Source: Clostridiales bacterium DTU073
GTDB taxonomy: Bacteria; Bacillota; Peptococcia; DRI-13; DTU073
DNA: 45,548 bases
Direction: 5' to 3'
Assembly: GCA_001512665.1 (NCBI GenBank)
Contig: LFSF01000015.1
Location: 81,265 to 126,812 of the forward strand
Shown here: positions 1 through 9,511 of the stretch, one piece after another
Layout of the letters: each line of letters opens with the position of its first letter
Position numbering within the stretch: position 1 is the stretch's first letter
Notes under the pieces: generated by a model
The model's input: only the letters and a program-made list of their open reading frames with translations
Database searches by the model: none
Told to the model about the DNA's origin: nothing
Translations under genes and position numbers: made by a program

Positions 1-63
1 GGATTAAAGCAAGATGTAACAGGATTAAAGCAAGATGTAACAGGATTAAAGCAAGATGTAACT
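1..63 (+). repeat. 21-bp tandem repeat, three perfect copies
   Basis: The 21-base unit that starts GGATTAAAGCAAG occurs three times without a mismatch at 1-21, 22-42 and 43-63 (the last base of copy 3 differs). Each unit encodes one heptad of the coiled coil, so copy number can change without shifting the frame. The array continues beyond the left edge of the window. Confidence 0.9.
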
Positions 64-228
64 GAGCTTAAAGATCGCGTGACTAAAATTGAAATTAAGT
101 TAGAAAATGATGTGGCTCAGAAGATTTCAGTGCTCTTTGATGGTTGGCAACAACATAATGATCAATTGGATCGGATTGAAGCAAAAGTAAGTCGGCATGA
201 AGAACTTATTGTTAAACGTGTTAAGTAA
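1..228 (+). CDS. C-terminal part of a coiled-coil protein (5' end outside window)
   Basis: An open frame runs from base 1 to a TAA at 226-228 (75 residues, no start inside the window). It opens with three identical copies of the 7-residue unit GLKQDVT, a fourth diverged copy follows (ELKDRVT), and then KIEIKLENDV. The Leu/Val spacing every three to four residues is a clear heptad pattern, so this is a coiled coil. The tail (about residues 40-75) is charged and ends LIVKRVK. Short Clostridial proteins of this build are usually annotated as hypothetical. Function is unknown to me. The repeat DNA is described separately. Confidence 0.75.
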   Translation, partial: GLKQDVTGLKQDVTGLKQDVTELKDRVTKIEIKLENDVAQKISVLFDGWQQHNDQLDRIEAKVSRHEELIVKRVK

Positions 229-261
229 GAGTTGATGCTTTGACATAGATAGTAATTTAGT

Positions 262-300
262 CTCTCGTCTCTTTATCAGAGATGTGAGGCTTAATTTTTT
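262..300 (+). terminator. Probable Rho-independent terminator after the coiled-coil gene
   Basis: Bases 262-272 pair with 278-288 (11 positions, one T-T mismatch and one G-T pair, loop TTATC). A T-rich tract follows at 291-300. It lies 33 bases after the stop of the upstream gene and before the leuS promoter region. Confidence 0.55.
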
Positions 301-326
301 AAAAATAGCTCATTTAAGTATATAAT
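298..326 (+). promoter_or_regulatory. Probable leuS promoter
   Basis: A perfect TATAAT lies at 321-326. The -35 region at the right distance (TTTAAA, 298-303) is poor, so only the -10 is convincing. No T-box leader precedes leuS: the 137-base gap lacks the conserved T-box sequence. Confidence 0.35.
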
Positions 327-365
327 AGTAAAAACGGTGTATTTTTAGTAAGGAGGAAGACTAAG

Positions 366-2849
366 GTGCAGGAAAGGTATAATTTTAAAGATATAGAAAA
401 GAAATGGCAGGAAAGATGGGAACGAGATGCTGTTTATAGGGTAGAAGAAGAACCTCAAAAAGAAAAGTATTATTGTTTGGAAATGTTTCCTTATCCATCG
501 GGGAATTTACATATGGGACATGTTCGGAATTATTCTATTGGGGATGTAGTGGCACGTTTTAAGAAAATGAGAGGATATAACGTTCTTCATCCGATGGGCT
601 GGGATTCTTTCGGTCTTCCGGCGGAAAATGCGGCGATTAAACACCATATTGCCCCTATGACTTGGACGTTGGATAACATTCGTAATATGAGAGAACAATT
701 GAAAGCAATGGGTCTAAGTTATGACTGGCAAAGAGAAGTAACTACCTCTCTTCCTGATTATTATAAATGGACGCAATGGCTTTTTTTGCAATTCTATAAA
801 CACAATCTGGCTTATAAGAAAAAGGCACATGTTAACTGGTGCCCTAGTTGTGCTACGGTTTTAGCCAATGAACAGGTTGTTGATGGTGGTTGTGAGCGTT
901 GTGAGACTCCGGTGGAGAAAAAAGCTTTAGAACAGTGGTATTTTCGGATTACTGCTTATGCTCAGGAACTTTTAGACAGTCTTGTTGATTTGCCCGGTTG
1001 GCCCGAGAAGGTGAAGACTATGCAGGAAAACTGGATCGGGCGTAGTGAAGGGGTAGAAATAATCTTTACCGTTGAAAAGACCGGGGAAAAAATTCCTATT
1101 TACACCACACGTCCGGATACGGTTTTTGGTGTGACTTATATAGTCTTAGCAGCTGAGCATCCTATGGTTAATAAATTGATTGACGGCACTTCTTATGAAA
1201 AACCGGTAAAGGAGTTTGTGAAAAAGGTTCAACAATTGACGGAAATCGCTCGTACATCTGCAGAAACGGAAAAGGAAGGAATCTTTACCGGGGCATATGC
1301 AATCAATCCGATAAATCAGGAAAGAATACCGATTTGGGTGACCAATTATGTCTTGTATGAATATGGGACAGGGGCAGTTATGGGTGTGCCGGCTCATGAT
1401 GAGCGTGACTATATGTTTGCGCAAAAGTATGAATTGCCGATTCGCTTTGTTATTCGACCTGCTGAGCAAGAAATAGACCCGGAAGAAAAGCAGGAGGCTT
1501 ATGTTGACGATGGAATTATGTTTAATTCTGGTTCTTTTAATGGCTTAACCAGTGCTGAAGGTCGGCATAAGATTGCGGAGTATTTGGAAGAAATGGGAGC
1601 CGGTAAGGTGATGGTTAATTATCGTTTGCGGGATTGGTTGATTTCCCGTCAACGTTATTGGGGTGCGCCTATTCCCATTATTTACTGTGAGAAATGCGGT
1701 GTAGTATCGGTTCCTGAGCAAGATTTACCGGTAATACTACCTCTTGATGTAGAGTTTCGTCCTACCGGAGAATCGCCTTTAAATAATATCCCTGAATTTT
1801 TGCATACCAGTTGTCCAGAGTGTGGGGGACCGGCAACTAGAGAAACCGATACGATGGATACTTTTGTTTGTTCCAGTTGGTATTTTTTGCGTTATGCGGA
1901 TGCACAAAATACCGAAGAAGCATTTAGCAGAGAGAAAGTAGATTATTGGATGAATGTAGATCAGTACATCGGTGGGGTAGAACATGCTATTTTACATTTG
2001 ATGTATGCTCGTTTCTTTACTAAAGCATTAGCTGATTTCGGTTTGGTAGGGGTTAGAGAGCCGTTTCAGAATTTGTTGACTCAAGGCATGGTGCTTAAAG
2101 ATGGGTTTAAGATGTCTAAGTCCAAAGGTAATGTGGTGAGTCCTGAAGAAATTATTAATAAATATGGAGCGGATACGGCTCGTCTCTTTATTCTTTTTGC
2201 TGCACCTCCGGAGAGAGATTTGGAGTGGAGTGATCGGGGAGTTGAAGGTAGTTATCGTTTTATTCAGCGGGTATGGCGTTTGATTTATCATTACCTCCAG
2301 GATTTAAGTGAAGCTAAGGATAAATTTGTCAATAACGGAGTGAATTCTTCTGCAGATAAAGATTTGCGTCGGCTTTTACACGGAACAATTAAGAGGGTTA
2401 CTGAGGATATAGAACTACGCTTTAACTTTAATACGGCGATAAGTGCCATTATGGAACTGGTTAATGGGCTTTATCATTATCGTAGTGAAGTAGAGAAACA
2501 AAATGCGCAGCTTCTCCAAGAAACAATCGAAAAGCTGCTAATCCTACTGGCTCCTTTTACGCCTCATTTAAGTGCCGAGCTTTGGGAGGCAGTGGGGTTA
2601 AAAGACAGTGTGCATTCCCAGGATTGGCCGGCTTATGATGAAGCTGCACTTAAAACAGAGGAAGTAGAGATAGTTATTCAGATTAATGGTAAAGTTAGAG
2701 ATCGTTTGGTAATTCCTGTGGAGTTAGGTCGTGAAGAATTAGAAAAGCAAGCTTTAAGTACGGAAAAAGTACAGGCGGCAATAAGCGGTAAAGAGGTCAG
2801 AAAAGTTATTACCGTACCGGGTAAGTTGGTAAATATTGTTGTAAAATAA
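366..2849 (+). CDS. leuS: Leucyl-tRNA synthetase
   Basis: Class I aminoacyl-tRNA synthetase that charges tRNA-Leu with leucine in the cytoplasm. The 827 residues match the usual bacterial LeuS length. The ATP-binding HIGH-type motif is HMGH at residues 49-52 and the KMSKS loop is at 582-586. A zinc-binding pair CPSC/CERC lies at Cys159, 162, 176 and 179. The editing (CP1) domain with the TTRPDT threonine-rich segment follows, then the anticodon-binding domain and a C-terminal domain ending in INGKVRDRL. The GTG start at 366 is supported by an AAGGAGGA site about ten bases upstream. It is followed by purC after a 54-base gap and may be co-transcribed with it. Confidence 0.98.
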   Translation: MQERYNFKDIEKKWQERWERDAVYRVEEEPQKEKYYCLEMFPYPSGNLHMGHVRNYSIGDVVARFKKMRGYNVLHPMGWDSFGLPAENAAIKHHIAPMTWTLDNIRNMREQLKAMGLSYDWQREVTTSLPDYYKWTQWLFLQFYKHNLAYKKKAHVNWCPSCATVLANEQVVDGGCERCETPVEKKALEQWYFRITAYAQELLDSLVDLPGWPEKVKTMQENWIGRSEGVEIIFTVEKTGEKIPIYTTRPDTVFGVTYIVLAAEHPMVNKLIDGTSYEKPVKEFVKKVQQLTEIARTSAETEKEGIFTGAYAINPINQERIPIWVTNYVLYEYGTGAVMGVPAHDERDYMFAQKYELPIRFVIRPAEQEIDPEEKQEAYVDDGIMFNSGSFNGLTSAEGRHKIAEYLEEMGAGKVMVNYRLRDWLISRQRYWGAPIPIIYCEKCGVVSVPEQDLPVILPLDVEFRPTGESPLNNIPEFLHTSCPECGGPATRETDTMDTFVCSSWYFLRYADAQNTEEAFSREKVDYWMNVDQYIGGVEHAILHLMYARFFTKALADFGLVGVREPFQNLLTQGMVLKDGFKMSKSKGNVVSPEEIINKYGADTARLFILFAAPPERDLEWSDRGVEGSYRFIQRVWRLIYHYLQDLSEAKDKFVNNGVNSSADKDLRRLLHGTIKRVTEDIELRFNFNTAISAIMELVNGLYHYRSEVEKQNAQLLQETIEKLLILLAPFTPHLSAELWEAVGLKDSVHSQDWPAYDEAALKTEEVEIVIQINGKVRDRLVIPVELGREELEKQALSTEKVQAAISGKEVRKVITVPGKLVNIVVK

Positions 2850-2903
2850 AGTTATTATAACTTGGTAAGCCAAGGATTAATGGAATAAGGATGGTGGCAC
2901 AGA

Positions 2904-3581
2904 GTGCAGGTACTTTATGAAGGGAAGACGAAAACTGTTTTTGAAAGCGGAGAAGGCAAAGTTTTGTTGTTATTCAAAGATGATGTAACAGGTGCAGATG
3001 GTGTGATCGACCCTGGAGCAAATACGGTTATTGGTCAAATAGAAGGTAAAGGGAATGCTTCTTTAAGGATGTCTAGTTATTTCTTTGAGCTTTTAAAGAA
3101 AGCAAATATACCTACACATTATCTAGAGGGAAATTTAGCAGAAAACACGATGCTGGTAAAAAAGGCGGAAATGTTCGGAGATGGTTTAGAGTTTGTATGT
3201 AGATTAAAGGCTACGGGAAGTTTTGTAAGGCGTTATGGCAAATATGTTCAGGAAGGTCAGCCTTTGGATTATTTGGTGGAGATCACATTAAAGGATGATT
3301 TACGTGGTGATCCTTTGATTAATGAGGAAAGCTTAGCTCAGTTAAAATTATTAACTTCAGAGGAAATAAACACTGCAAAAGCATTAACGAAAAAAGCTAC
3401 AAAGCTGATCGAGGAAGAATTGGCCAGCAAAGGTTTGGAGTTAATTGATATTAAGCTGGAATTTGGAAGAGTTGACGGTCAGATTGCTGTGATCGATGAA
3501 ATATCCGGTGATAATATGCGTGTAAGAAAAAATGGACAAACAATTATGCAGAAGGAGCTTTGTGCGCTGGTTTGTGATTAA
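2904..3581 (+). CDS. purC: Phosphoribosylaminoimidazole-succinocarboxamide (SAICAR) synthase
   Basis: Purine biosynthesis enzyme joining CAIR and aspartate with ATP to make SAICAR. The N-terminal nucleotide-binding stretch LYEGKTKTVF and the KDDVTG segment are typical, as is DEISGDNMRVRK near the C-terminus, which matches the family's DEISPD region. The central segment reads FVCRLKATGSFVRRYG where most PurC proteins have a VVVRN-AGS sequence, so this is a somewhat divergent member, and 225 residues is slightly short. It stands alone, away from other pur genes. The start is GTG with only a weak upstream purine stretch. A strong terminator follows. Confidence 0.9.
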   Translation: MQVLYEGKTKTVFESGEGKVLLLFKDDVTGADGVIDPGANTVIGQIEGKGNASLRMSSYFFELLKKANIPTHYLEGNLAENTMLVKKAEMFGDGLEFVCRLKATGSFVRRYGKYVQEGQPLDYLVEITLKDDLRGDPLINEESLAQLKLLTSEEINTAKALTKKATKLIEEELASKGLELIDIKLEFGRVDGQIAVIDEISGDNMRVRKNGQTIMQKELCALVCD

Positions 3582-3589
3582 AGATCTTA

Positions 3590-3620
3590 GGCAATGATTA
3601 AGACAATGATTAAGGCAATG
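3590..3620 (+). repeat. 12-bp tandem repeat leading into the purC terminator
   Basis: GGCAATGATTAA (3590-3601) is repeated as GACAATGATTAA (3602-3613) and partly as GGCAATGAG (3614-3622). The third copy forms the left arm of the terminator hairpin. Confidence 0.7.
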
Positions 3621-3648
3621 AGTTTATGAAACTCATTGCCTTTTGTTT
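3612..3648 (+). terminator. Rho-independent terminator after purC
   Basis: A perfect 14-bp stem pairs 3612-3625 with 3629-3642 (loop ATG) and is followed by TTTTG. It separates leuS-purC from the next gene. Confidence 0.88.
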
Positions 3649-3692
3649 CAAGTTAACTTAATTCAAATTATAAAGAAAAATATCAGACATTT

Positions 3693-3701
3693 TGTTATAA
3701 T
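3693..3701 (+). promoter_or_regulatory. Extended -10 promoter of the HAD phosphatase gene
   Basis: TGTTATAAT at 3693-3701 is an extended -10 element (TGn before TATAAT). Transcription would begin around 3708. That is too late for the GTG at 3707 to be the start and favours the TTG at 3752. Confidence 0.5.
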
Positions 3702-3751
3702 AATATGTGAGGAGATATAAAAATATAAATAACAAAGAGGGTGTAAGAGCA

Positions 3752-4414
3752 TTGAAGTACAAAGGAGTTATTTTTGATGCAGACGGAACGTTACTGGATT
3801 CTTTAGAGGATTTGGCTAATAGTACAAATATAGTTTTAGAGCGGCACTCTTTTCCTTGTCATGCCGTAGAAAAATATAAATATTTTGTAGGCGATGGTAT
3901 GTATAATTTATTAAGTCGTGCTTTGCCTAGTGAGCATAGGACGGAAGAATTAATTAAGCAATGTGTAATTGAGATGAAGGAAGAGTATAGTAAACGCTGG
4001 GCAGATAAAACCAGAGCTTATCAAGAAATACCGGAACTTTTGGATGCGTTAATTGCTAAAGGTTTAAAGTTGGCGGTGCTTTCTAATAAGCCGGATGAGT
4101 TTATTAGAATTGTGATAGATAATTTTTTCCCTGGCAAATTTGTTCAGGCATTAGGTCAACGTGAGGGTGTACCTAAAAAGCCGGATCCTATAGGAGCGCT
4201 GACTATAGCTAAGGAATTAAAAATATCTCCACAGGAGTTTCTTTATCTGGGAGATACCAATACGGATATGCAGACTGCAGTAGCAGCGGGAATGTATCCG
4301 GTTGGTGTTTTGTGGGGATTTCGTCCGGCTGAGGAGCTATTAGCCAGTGGCGCTAAAGTTTTGATTGAAAAGCCATTGGATCTTTTTAAGGTAATTCCTG
4401 AGTTGCAAAATTAG
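3752..4414 (+). CDS. HAD-family phosphatase, phosphoglycolate phosphatase-like
   Basis: Haloacid dehalogenase superfamily phosphomonoesterase. Motif I is DADGT (nucleophile Asp) about seven residues from the start, motif II LSNKPDEF, motif III lysine in KKPDP, and motif IV LGDTNTDM. The helical cap between motifs I and II and overall similarity fit the Gph/PGMB-like group that dephosphorylates small phosphometabolites such as 2-phosphoglycolate. The exact substrate cannot be read. I place the start at TTG 3752: HAD proteins begin a few residues before the DxDGT strand, GAGGGTG lies upstream, and the extended -10 sits at 3696. The in-frame GTG at 3707 is the alternative. The 3' end overlaps the convergent TetR gene by 29 bases. 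Confidence 0.9.
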   Translation: MKYKGVIFDADGTLLDSLEDLANSTNIVLERHSFPCHAVEKYKYFVGDGMYNLLSRALPSEHRTEELIKQCVIEMKEEYSKRWADKTRAYQEIPELLDALIAKGLKLAVLSNKPDEFIRIVIDNFFPGKFVQALGQREGVPKKPDPIGALTIAKELKISPQEFLYLGDTNTDMQTAVAAGMYPVGVLWGFRPAEELLASGAKVLIEKPLDLFKVIPELQN

Positions 4415-5000
4415 TAGTAATGTCTGTGGTGGCAGCTTTTATTTCCAGTCCGTTTTTTAAAAGCAGACCAAAATTATCAATGGTTTGTTCCAGTTTTTTA
4501 AGATCTTTTGTCAGAATATATTCATAGGTTAATGTCTCAATAAAACCATAAATAATTAGAGAGGTTTTTTCCACATTACAGGGGCGAATTTTTCCCCCTT
4601 CAATAGCTTTTTGTAGAATTTCGCTAATTATCAAGGCAAGTTGAGAAAATTTGTTAGCCGGTTCTTGATTACGAAAACGAGGGTTCATTTGCTCGGTGAG
4701 AATTACAATAGCTAATTCCGGTTCCTTTTGGATTTCCTGTAAGTGAAAATTTAAGATGCCGTTAATTTTTAAGAACCAATCCATGTGCCAATTTTTAATA
4801 TTAACGTAAAAAGAATGCCTTTTTTGCCACTCAGAGCTAAAGATGTCTTTTATTATTTCTTCTTCATCAGCAAAAAAGCTATATAATGTACTTAGATTCA
4901 CCTGGGCTTCTTGAGCTATTTCTGCAGCAGAAGTGTTGAAGAAGCCTTTTTCAGCAAATAATTTAACAGCGGATGCTTTAATTTGCTCTTTCGGTGACAT
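4386..5000 (-). CDS. TetR/AcrR-family transcriptional regulator
   Basis: 204 residues. The N-terminal helix-turn-helix domain (about residues 5-50) carries the family pattern: KASAVKLFAEKGFFNTSAAEIAQEAQV then STLYSFFADEEEI (joined here from two segments). The C-terminal helical region would bind ligand and dimerise. An ATG start at 5000 is preceded by GGAGGA. A palindrome, ATACA-N5-ish-TGTAT, lies just upstream and could be its own operator. No divergent target gene is obvious; the next gene, comEA, reads away on the other strand after 212 bases. Its tail overlaps the end of the HAD phosphatase gene. Confidence 0.92.
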   Translation of the reverse strand: MSPKEQIKASAVKLFAEKGFFNTSAAEIAQEAQVNLSTLYSFFADEEEIIKDIFSSEWQKRHSFYVNIKNWHMDWFLKINGILNFHLQEIQKEPELAIVILTEQMNPRFRNQEPANKFSQLALIISEILQKAIEGGKIRPCNVEKTSLIIYGFIETLTYEYILTKDLKKLEQTIDNFGLLLKNGLEIKAATTDITTNFATQELP

Positions 5001-5015
5001 CTAGTTAATCCTCCT

Positions 5016-5029
5016 ATACAAAAATGTAT
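5016..5029. promoter_or_regulatory. Palindrome upstream of the TetR gene, possible operator
   Basis: ATACA (5016-5020), four A's, TGTAT (5025-5029) form an inverted repeat directly upstream of the ribosome binding site of the minus-strand TetR gene. TetR-family autoregulation makes this the best candidate operator. A second inverted repeat, TTGCA-GACT-TGCAA, lies at 5111-5124 on the comEA side. Confidence 0.35.
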
Positions 5030-5212
5030 GATTACTAAAATAAAGCCTTTGTTAACGGTAAATTCTATATAATATTGAAATATTCCTGCCAGAATTAAAA
5101 TTGTATTATATTGCAGACTTGCAACTATATTTAAAATAGCAATGATTTTGCAGGAATTTTATAATAAATGACGAATAATGGTAGAAAATCATTTTAATAC
5201 CAAAGGTGAAAC

Positions 5213-5914
5213 ATGGGAAATATACCGACAAAAGCCCAAATCATTATTCTTATTATTTTGGGGGTTTTTATATTTTTTGGTGGAATAAAATATCATGCTA
5301 TTCGTCTAAGTGATTTTGAAGTGGAAGTAGTAGGGGTGACAGATAATCTCCTTGCAGAAGAGCAACAAGTAGAGTCAGGGGAAAAAGCAGTAAAGGAAAT
5401 AGTTGTACATGTTGCCGGTGCTGTAGAAAAGCCAGGTGTTTATTCCTTTCCGGAAGGGGCAAGGGTGGAGGATGCTGTACAGGCAGCAATTCCTTTAAAG
5501 GAAGCTGATTTAGATCAATTAAATTTAGCCATATTACTTCAGGACAGTAAAAGGATTGATGTGCCCTTTAAAGAGGCCAAAACAAAGAATGTCTCCTCAG
5601 GTGCTTCTGCAAAAGAGGTTGGCTCTTCTAAAGATGAACAGATGCCGTCGGAGAATAAATTTGGTTATGTTACTCCTGCTGATAAAATAGGTTCTTCGAT
5701 TCAGGAAGAAATCACAGGGGGTAAGATTAATATTAATACGGCGAGTAAAGATGAATTAATAAGCCTGCCTCGAATTGGACCGGCTATTGCTGATAGAATT
5801 ATTGAATATCGCCAAAAAGAGGGGCTTTTTAAAAGGATTGAGGATTTAAAAAATGTCTCCGGAATTGGTGAAGCGACCATGAAGCAATTAAAAGATTTAA
5901 TTACGGTGGAGTGA
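5213..5914 (+). CDS. comEA: ComEA, DNA-binding competence protein
   Basis: Membrane-anchored receptor for incoming double-stranded DNA in natural transformation. The N-terminus is a signal anchor (about residues 7-25, IIILIILGVFIFFGG). An SLBB domain follows (VVHVAGAVEKPGVYSFPEG, about residues 62-112), then a Ser/Lys-rich linker. Two helix-hairpin-helix motifs end the protein: INTASKDELISLPRIGPAIA and LKNVSGIGEATMKQL (about residues 172-230). The ATG at 5213 follows AAAGGTGA. The last four bases overlap the comEC start, so the two genes are translationally coupled. ComEB is absent, which is common outside Bacillus. Confidence 0.95.
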   Translation: MGNIPTKAQIIILIILGVFIFFGGIKYHAIRLSDFEVEVVGVTDNLLAEEQQVESGEKAVKEIVVHVAGAVEKPGVYSFPEGARVEDAVQAAIPLKEADLDQLNLAILLQDSKRIDVPFKEAKTKNVSSGASAKEVGSSKDEQMPSENKFGYVTPADKIGSSIQEEITGGKININTASKDELISLPRIGPAIADRIIEYRQKEGLFKRIEDLKNVSGIGEATMKQLKDLITVE

Positions 5915-8250
5915 AAGAGCTAATGGAAAGACCTGTTCTAAGGGGAAGCGTACTTTTTCTTAGCGGAATTTTGTCAGCTCATTTTTTTAGTATGAAAACT
6001 ACGCTTTGGCTATTGTTAGCCGGAGCGTGTTTTTTTGCAGTTTTATTTGCGTGTCTGTGCAAAAACGGAAATCCTCAAAAGAGAGTAAAGATTATCTCTT
6101 TTTTATTGGCACTTTCTTTTTTATTCTTGGGCGCTTTTTGGTATAGTCTCAGTCGTTATTCAGAGACCTTTTGTGGTGATTACCTTGGACTGGCAGTATG
6201 TGGGGAAGGAGAGGTTTTTTCTTATCCGAAAGAAAAGGAATTTGGCTTCTCTTGCTATGTAAAGGTAAAGGAGATTAGTTCAGAAGAGAACAAGCTTCTT
6301 AGAATAGATAAAATTCTGTTAAAAGCTCAGAATTTACCGGAACAAGTACTTTTACCCGGAGATTCGCTTAAGTTTAGAGGTGAACTCACTTTACCCGCAG
6401 AAGCTAGAAATCCGGGAGAATTTAATTATCGAGAATATCTTGCTCGTCAAGAGGTTTTTTTTATTCTCGATTGTTATAAAGGTGAGGTAGAAGTTGTTGA
6501 AAAGGGCTGGGGGATACAATCATTGGCGGCCAGGTGCAGGGCAAAGATAGTACAGGATTTAAATAAGATTTTGCCTCAGCGGGAAAGAGGATTAATTCTG
6601 GGGATGTTATTCGGTGACACCGGATTAATGACCAAAGAGGAATGGTCTGCTTACCAGAGAACCGGAGTGGTACATCTATTTTCTGTTTCCGGCTTGCATG
6701 TCTCGATGATCTTAGGGTTTGTTTGGTTTTTGCTGTCATTTTTTAATCTGCAACCGTTAATTCGTTTAATCTTAGGTGCATTGGTACTGTTGGGATACGG
6801 ATTTATGGTGGGCTGGAGTGCTCCTATTTTGCGTGCTTCAGTCATGGCTCTTTTAGGTTTATTGGCTTTAACAGTGAAACGTAATAATGATGTTTATAAC
6901 GCGTTGGGAGCTGCCGCTTGGATAGTCTTAATTCTTCAACCGGGGGAGTTGTTTCAGGTTGGCTTTCAACTTTCTTTTATAACTACGGCAGGTATAGTCT
7001 ATTTGACTCCTTGGTTGGAGAAAAAGGGTTGCGGAAAATTGTTAGCTGTTCCCTTGGCTGCTTCATTGGCCAGTGCCCCAATTTTAGCGTATCATTTTAG
7101 TCAGATTTCTTTAATTTCTCCTCTGGTGAATATTATTGCTGTTACAGTTAGTGGCTTTTCTACAATTCTCTCTTTCCTTGCTGCTATTATTACTTTGTTT
7201 TTGCCAGTTTTAGCAACGCCTTTCTTTTTGGTGGCAGGCTTTATTATGTACATTTTAAGTGAAGTGCTTTTTAGGTGTGCGGAGTTTAGATGGGCCGGAA
7301 TAAATATTGCCAGCCCCTCACCGCCGGTAATTATTGTTTTGTATTTGTTCCTAGCTATTTTGCCGGTTGTTTCTCGTTGGCGTTACATTATACGAGCTAT
7401 TCCAATTAAAACAAAAACAATCATAGCTTCATTGCTAGTCTTTGCGGTGCTTTTTGCCTGTTGGCCTGCCGCCGGAGAGATGGAAGTTGTTTTTTTAGAT
7501 GTGGGGCAGGGCGATAGTTTTATTATTCGTACTCCCGGGGGTAGAACTGCTTTAATTGATGGTGGGGGTACACCCGGTTCTTCATTTGCGGTAGGGAAAA
7601 ATGTAGTCAGTCCGGTTCTTTATCATTATGGAGTAAATAAAATAGATTTAATGATGATGTCGCATAATCATTTAGACCATAGTGAGGGCTTATTGGAAAT
7701 TATCCCTAGTTTCCAAGTGGGTGCTTTTTTCTTACCTCCGCGAGAAGAGAACAATGAAATAGAAAAAAAAATAGCGGAGTTATGTCAGCAGAAAAAAATA
7801 ACGTTACAGGAGTTAACGGCAGGGAAAAAGATCCGTTTAGATCGTGATGTGTTTTTGGAAGTACTTTATCCTATGCCGGAAGATGATTACATTGGCAATA
7901 ATCGCTCTCTGGTAGTCAAAATAAGATATAAAGGATGTACTTGGCTGTTGACAGGTGATATAGAAAAAGAAGGTATAGAAAGGTTATTAGCACGAGGTGT
8001 GGATTTGCGTGCAGATATCTTGAAAATACCCCATCACGGAAGTATTACTTCTTTTGTTCCTCTTTTTTATGAAAAGATAAATCCCAAAGCAGTGGTTATT
8101 TCTGTAGGTGAAAATAATTTTAATCAACCTCATGAGGAAATAAAAAAATATTTTTTTGAAAAGGGAGTTCCCCTATATATCACAAGGGATATGGGTGCAA
8201 TAATGACAAAAAGTAATGGACAAAGAATCATGTTGAGGACATATTTATGA
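5911..8250 (+). CDS. comEC: ComEC, competence DNA-uptake channel
   Basis: 779 residues. Polytopic membrane protein that passes single-stranded DNA into the cell during transformation. The order is several N-terminal membrane segments, an OB-like extracellular region, the Competence domain with the typical LFSVSGLHVSMILGF sequence (about residues 245-260), further membrane helices, and a C-terminal metallo-beta-lactamase domain. That domain starts near residue 525 with FLDVGQGDSFII and carries the metal motif HNHLDH. The C-terminal domain is thought to be the nuclease. The GTG start overlaps the comEA stop in GTGA. The protein is full-length with intact motifs. Confidence 0.95.
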   Translation: MKELMERPVLRGSVLFLSGILSAHFFSMKTTLWLLLAGACFFAVLFACLCKNGNPQKRVKIISFLLALSFLFLGAFWYSLSRYSETFCGDYLGLAVCGEGEVFSYPKEKEFGFSCYVKVKEISSEENKLLRIDKILLKAQNLPEQVLLPGDSLKFRGELTLPAEARNPGEFNYREYLARQEVFFILDCYKGEVEVVEKGWGIQSLAARCRAKIVQDLNKILPQRERGLILGMLFGDTGLMTKEEWSAYQRTGVVHLFSVSGLHVSMILGFVWFLLSFFNLQPLIRLILGALVLLGYGFMVGWSAPILRASVMALLGLLALTVKRNNDVYNALGAAAWIVLILQPGELFQVGFQLSFITTAGIVYLTPWLEKKGCGKLLAVPLAASLASAPILAYHFSQISLISPLVNIIAVTVSGFSTILSFLAAIITLFLPVLATPFFLVAGFIMYILSEVLFRCAEFRWAGINIASPSPPVIIVLYLFLAILPVVSRWRYIIRAIPIKTKTIIASLLVFAVLFACWPAAGEMEVVFLDVGQGDSFIIRTPGGRTALIDGGGTPGSSFAVGKNVVSPVLYHYGVNKIDLMMMSHNHLDHSEGLLEIIPSFQVGAFFLPPREENNEIEKKIAELCQQKKITLQELTAGKKIRLDRDVFLEVLYPMPEDDYIGNNRSLVVKIRYKGCTWLLTGDIEKEGIERLLARGVDLRADILKIPHHGSITSFVPLFYEKINPKAVVISVGENNFNQPHEEIKKYFFEKGVPLYITRDMGAIMTKSNGQRIMLRTYL

Positions 8251-8299
8251 TATAATAAAAAAGTGTATTTTTAAGAATGGCAGGGTAGGGTGATACATA

Positions 8300-9505
8300 G
8301 TGAGCAAAAAATGCTTTTTTATTATATTAAGTATTTTTTTATATTTTGCTATGTCTAAACCGCTTTTTGCGGAACCGGTACTTAACGGAAAAGGGGCTGT
8401 GCTCCTTGATGCTCAGAGTGGGCAAGTGCTTTTTGAAAAAAATATGGATGAAAAGCTTCCTCCGGCTAGTATCACGAAAATTCTTACAGCAATTATAGCG
8501 ATTGAAAGCGGAAAGTTGAATGATCTTGTTACAGTGAGTGCAAATCCTCCTTTTATTGAGGGAACTCGTGTATATTTGGAGGAAGGGGAAAAGGTAGTAT
8601 TACGGGATTTAGTGATAGCAGCTTTAGTATATTCGGCGAATGATGCTGCCTTAGCAATTGCGGAATATTTGAGCGGTACAGAAGAAGAATTTGCGAAACT
8701 AATGAATAAAAAAGCCCGAGAATTGGGAGCGGTAAATAGTAATTTTGTTAATTCTCACGGTTTGACTGAAAATGGTCATTACACAACTGCATATGATATG
8801 GCTGTGATTACGCGTTATGCATTGAAGAATGAGATTTTTCGAGAAATGGTAAGCATGAAGGTTTTTGATTGGGAAGGTAAAGCTTGGCAGACCAGACTTA
8901 TCAATAAAAATCAGTTGCTTTGGTCATATAAAGGGGCAAATGGTGTTAAAACAGGATATACCAAGGAAGCTAAATGCACAATTGTGGCTTCTGCCACCCG
9001 CGAGGGGCAAACATACATAGCAGTAGTGTTGGGTAGTATCGGTAACAATACCTGGACGGATGCGGAAAGACTATTAGATTATGGTTTTAATAATTTTCAA
9101 ACTGTACAGTTCGCCCACCCTGAAGAAGTTGTAGCTACGATTGCTCTTGATGAGAAAAATAAATTACAGTTAGCTGCAGAACATCACTTTTCTTTATCTT
9201 TACCGCAGGCAGGCAATAAAAAGGTGGAGTCGCGGCTTTCTTTAAAGGCGATTGGCGATTCCGTCGACCAAGGACAGGTAGTGGGCGAAATGATCTATTC
9301 TGTGAATGGTGAGGATGTAGGTTCTGTAAAGTTAGTGGCCAAGGAGCAGGTTAAGATAATTAATTGGTTTGACCGGGTTGTTTATTTATTTGCGGGAATA
9401 TATTTATTACAGATTTTATGGAGGATAGTTCAGAAGTGGCGAAAAAGTAGAAGATCCAGGAATATGTTTCTGTCAACAACAAGGAGTTTTTATCGTGAAC
9501 TATAG
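8300..9505 (+). CDS. D-alanyl-D-alanine carboxypeptidase (DacF/PBP5 type)
   Basis: Penicillin-binding protein of the S11 peptidase family that removes the terminal D-Ala from peptidoglycan stem peptides outside the membrane. A signal peptide is visible (FFIILSIFLYFAMSKPLFA, residues 6-24). Active-site motifs are SITK (SxxK, about residue 57), SAND (SxN, about 112) and KTG (in KTGYT, about 217). A C-terminal PBP5-like beta domain follows. A hydrophobic helix near residue 365 (VVYLFAGIYLLQIL) with a basic tail suggests membrane anchoring. The GTG start at 8300 has TAGGGTGATA upstream. Whether it is the sporulation-associated DacF/DacB form cannot be decided. It separates comEC from holA, which are neighbours in Bacillus. 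Confidence 0.93.
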   Translation: MSKKCFFIILSIFLYFAMSKPLFAEPVLNGKGAVLLDAQSGQVLFEKNMDEKLPPASITKILTAIIAIESGKLNDLVTVSANPPFIEGTRVYLEEGEKVVLRDLVIAALVYSANDAALAIAEYLSGTEEEFAKLMNKKARELGAVNSNFVNSHGLTENGHYTTAYDMAVITRYALKNEIFREMVSMKVFDWEGKAWQTRLINKNQLLWSYKGANGVKTGYTKEAKCTIVASATREGQTYIAVVLGSIGNNTWTDAERLLDYGFNNFQTVQFAHPEEVVATIALDEKNKLQLAAEHHFSLSLPQAGNKKVESRLSLKAIGDSVDQGQVVGEMIYSVNGEDVGSVKLVAKEQVKIINWFDRVVYLFAGIYLLQILWRIVQKWRKSRRSRNMFLSTTRSFYREL

Positions 9506-9511
9506 ATGATA

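Noticed and set aside
229-365. T-box riboswitch before leuS
   Set aside because: The gap is too short and lacks the conserved T-box and specifier-loop sequences; only a terminator hairpin and a -10 are present.
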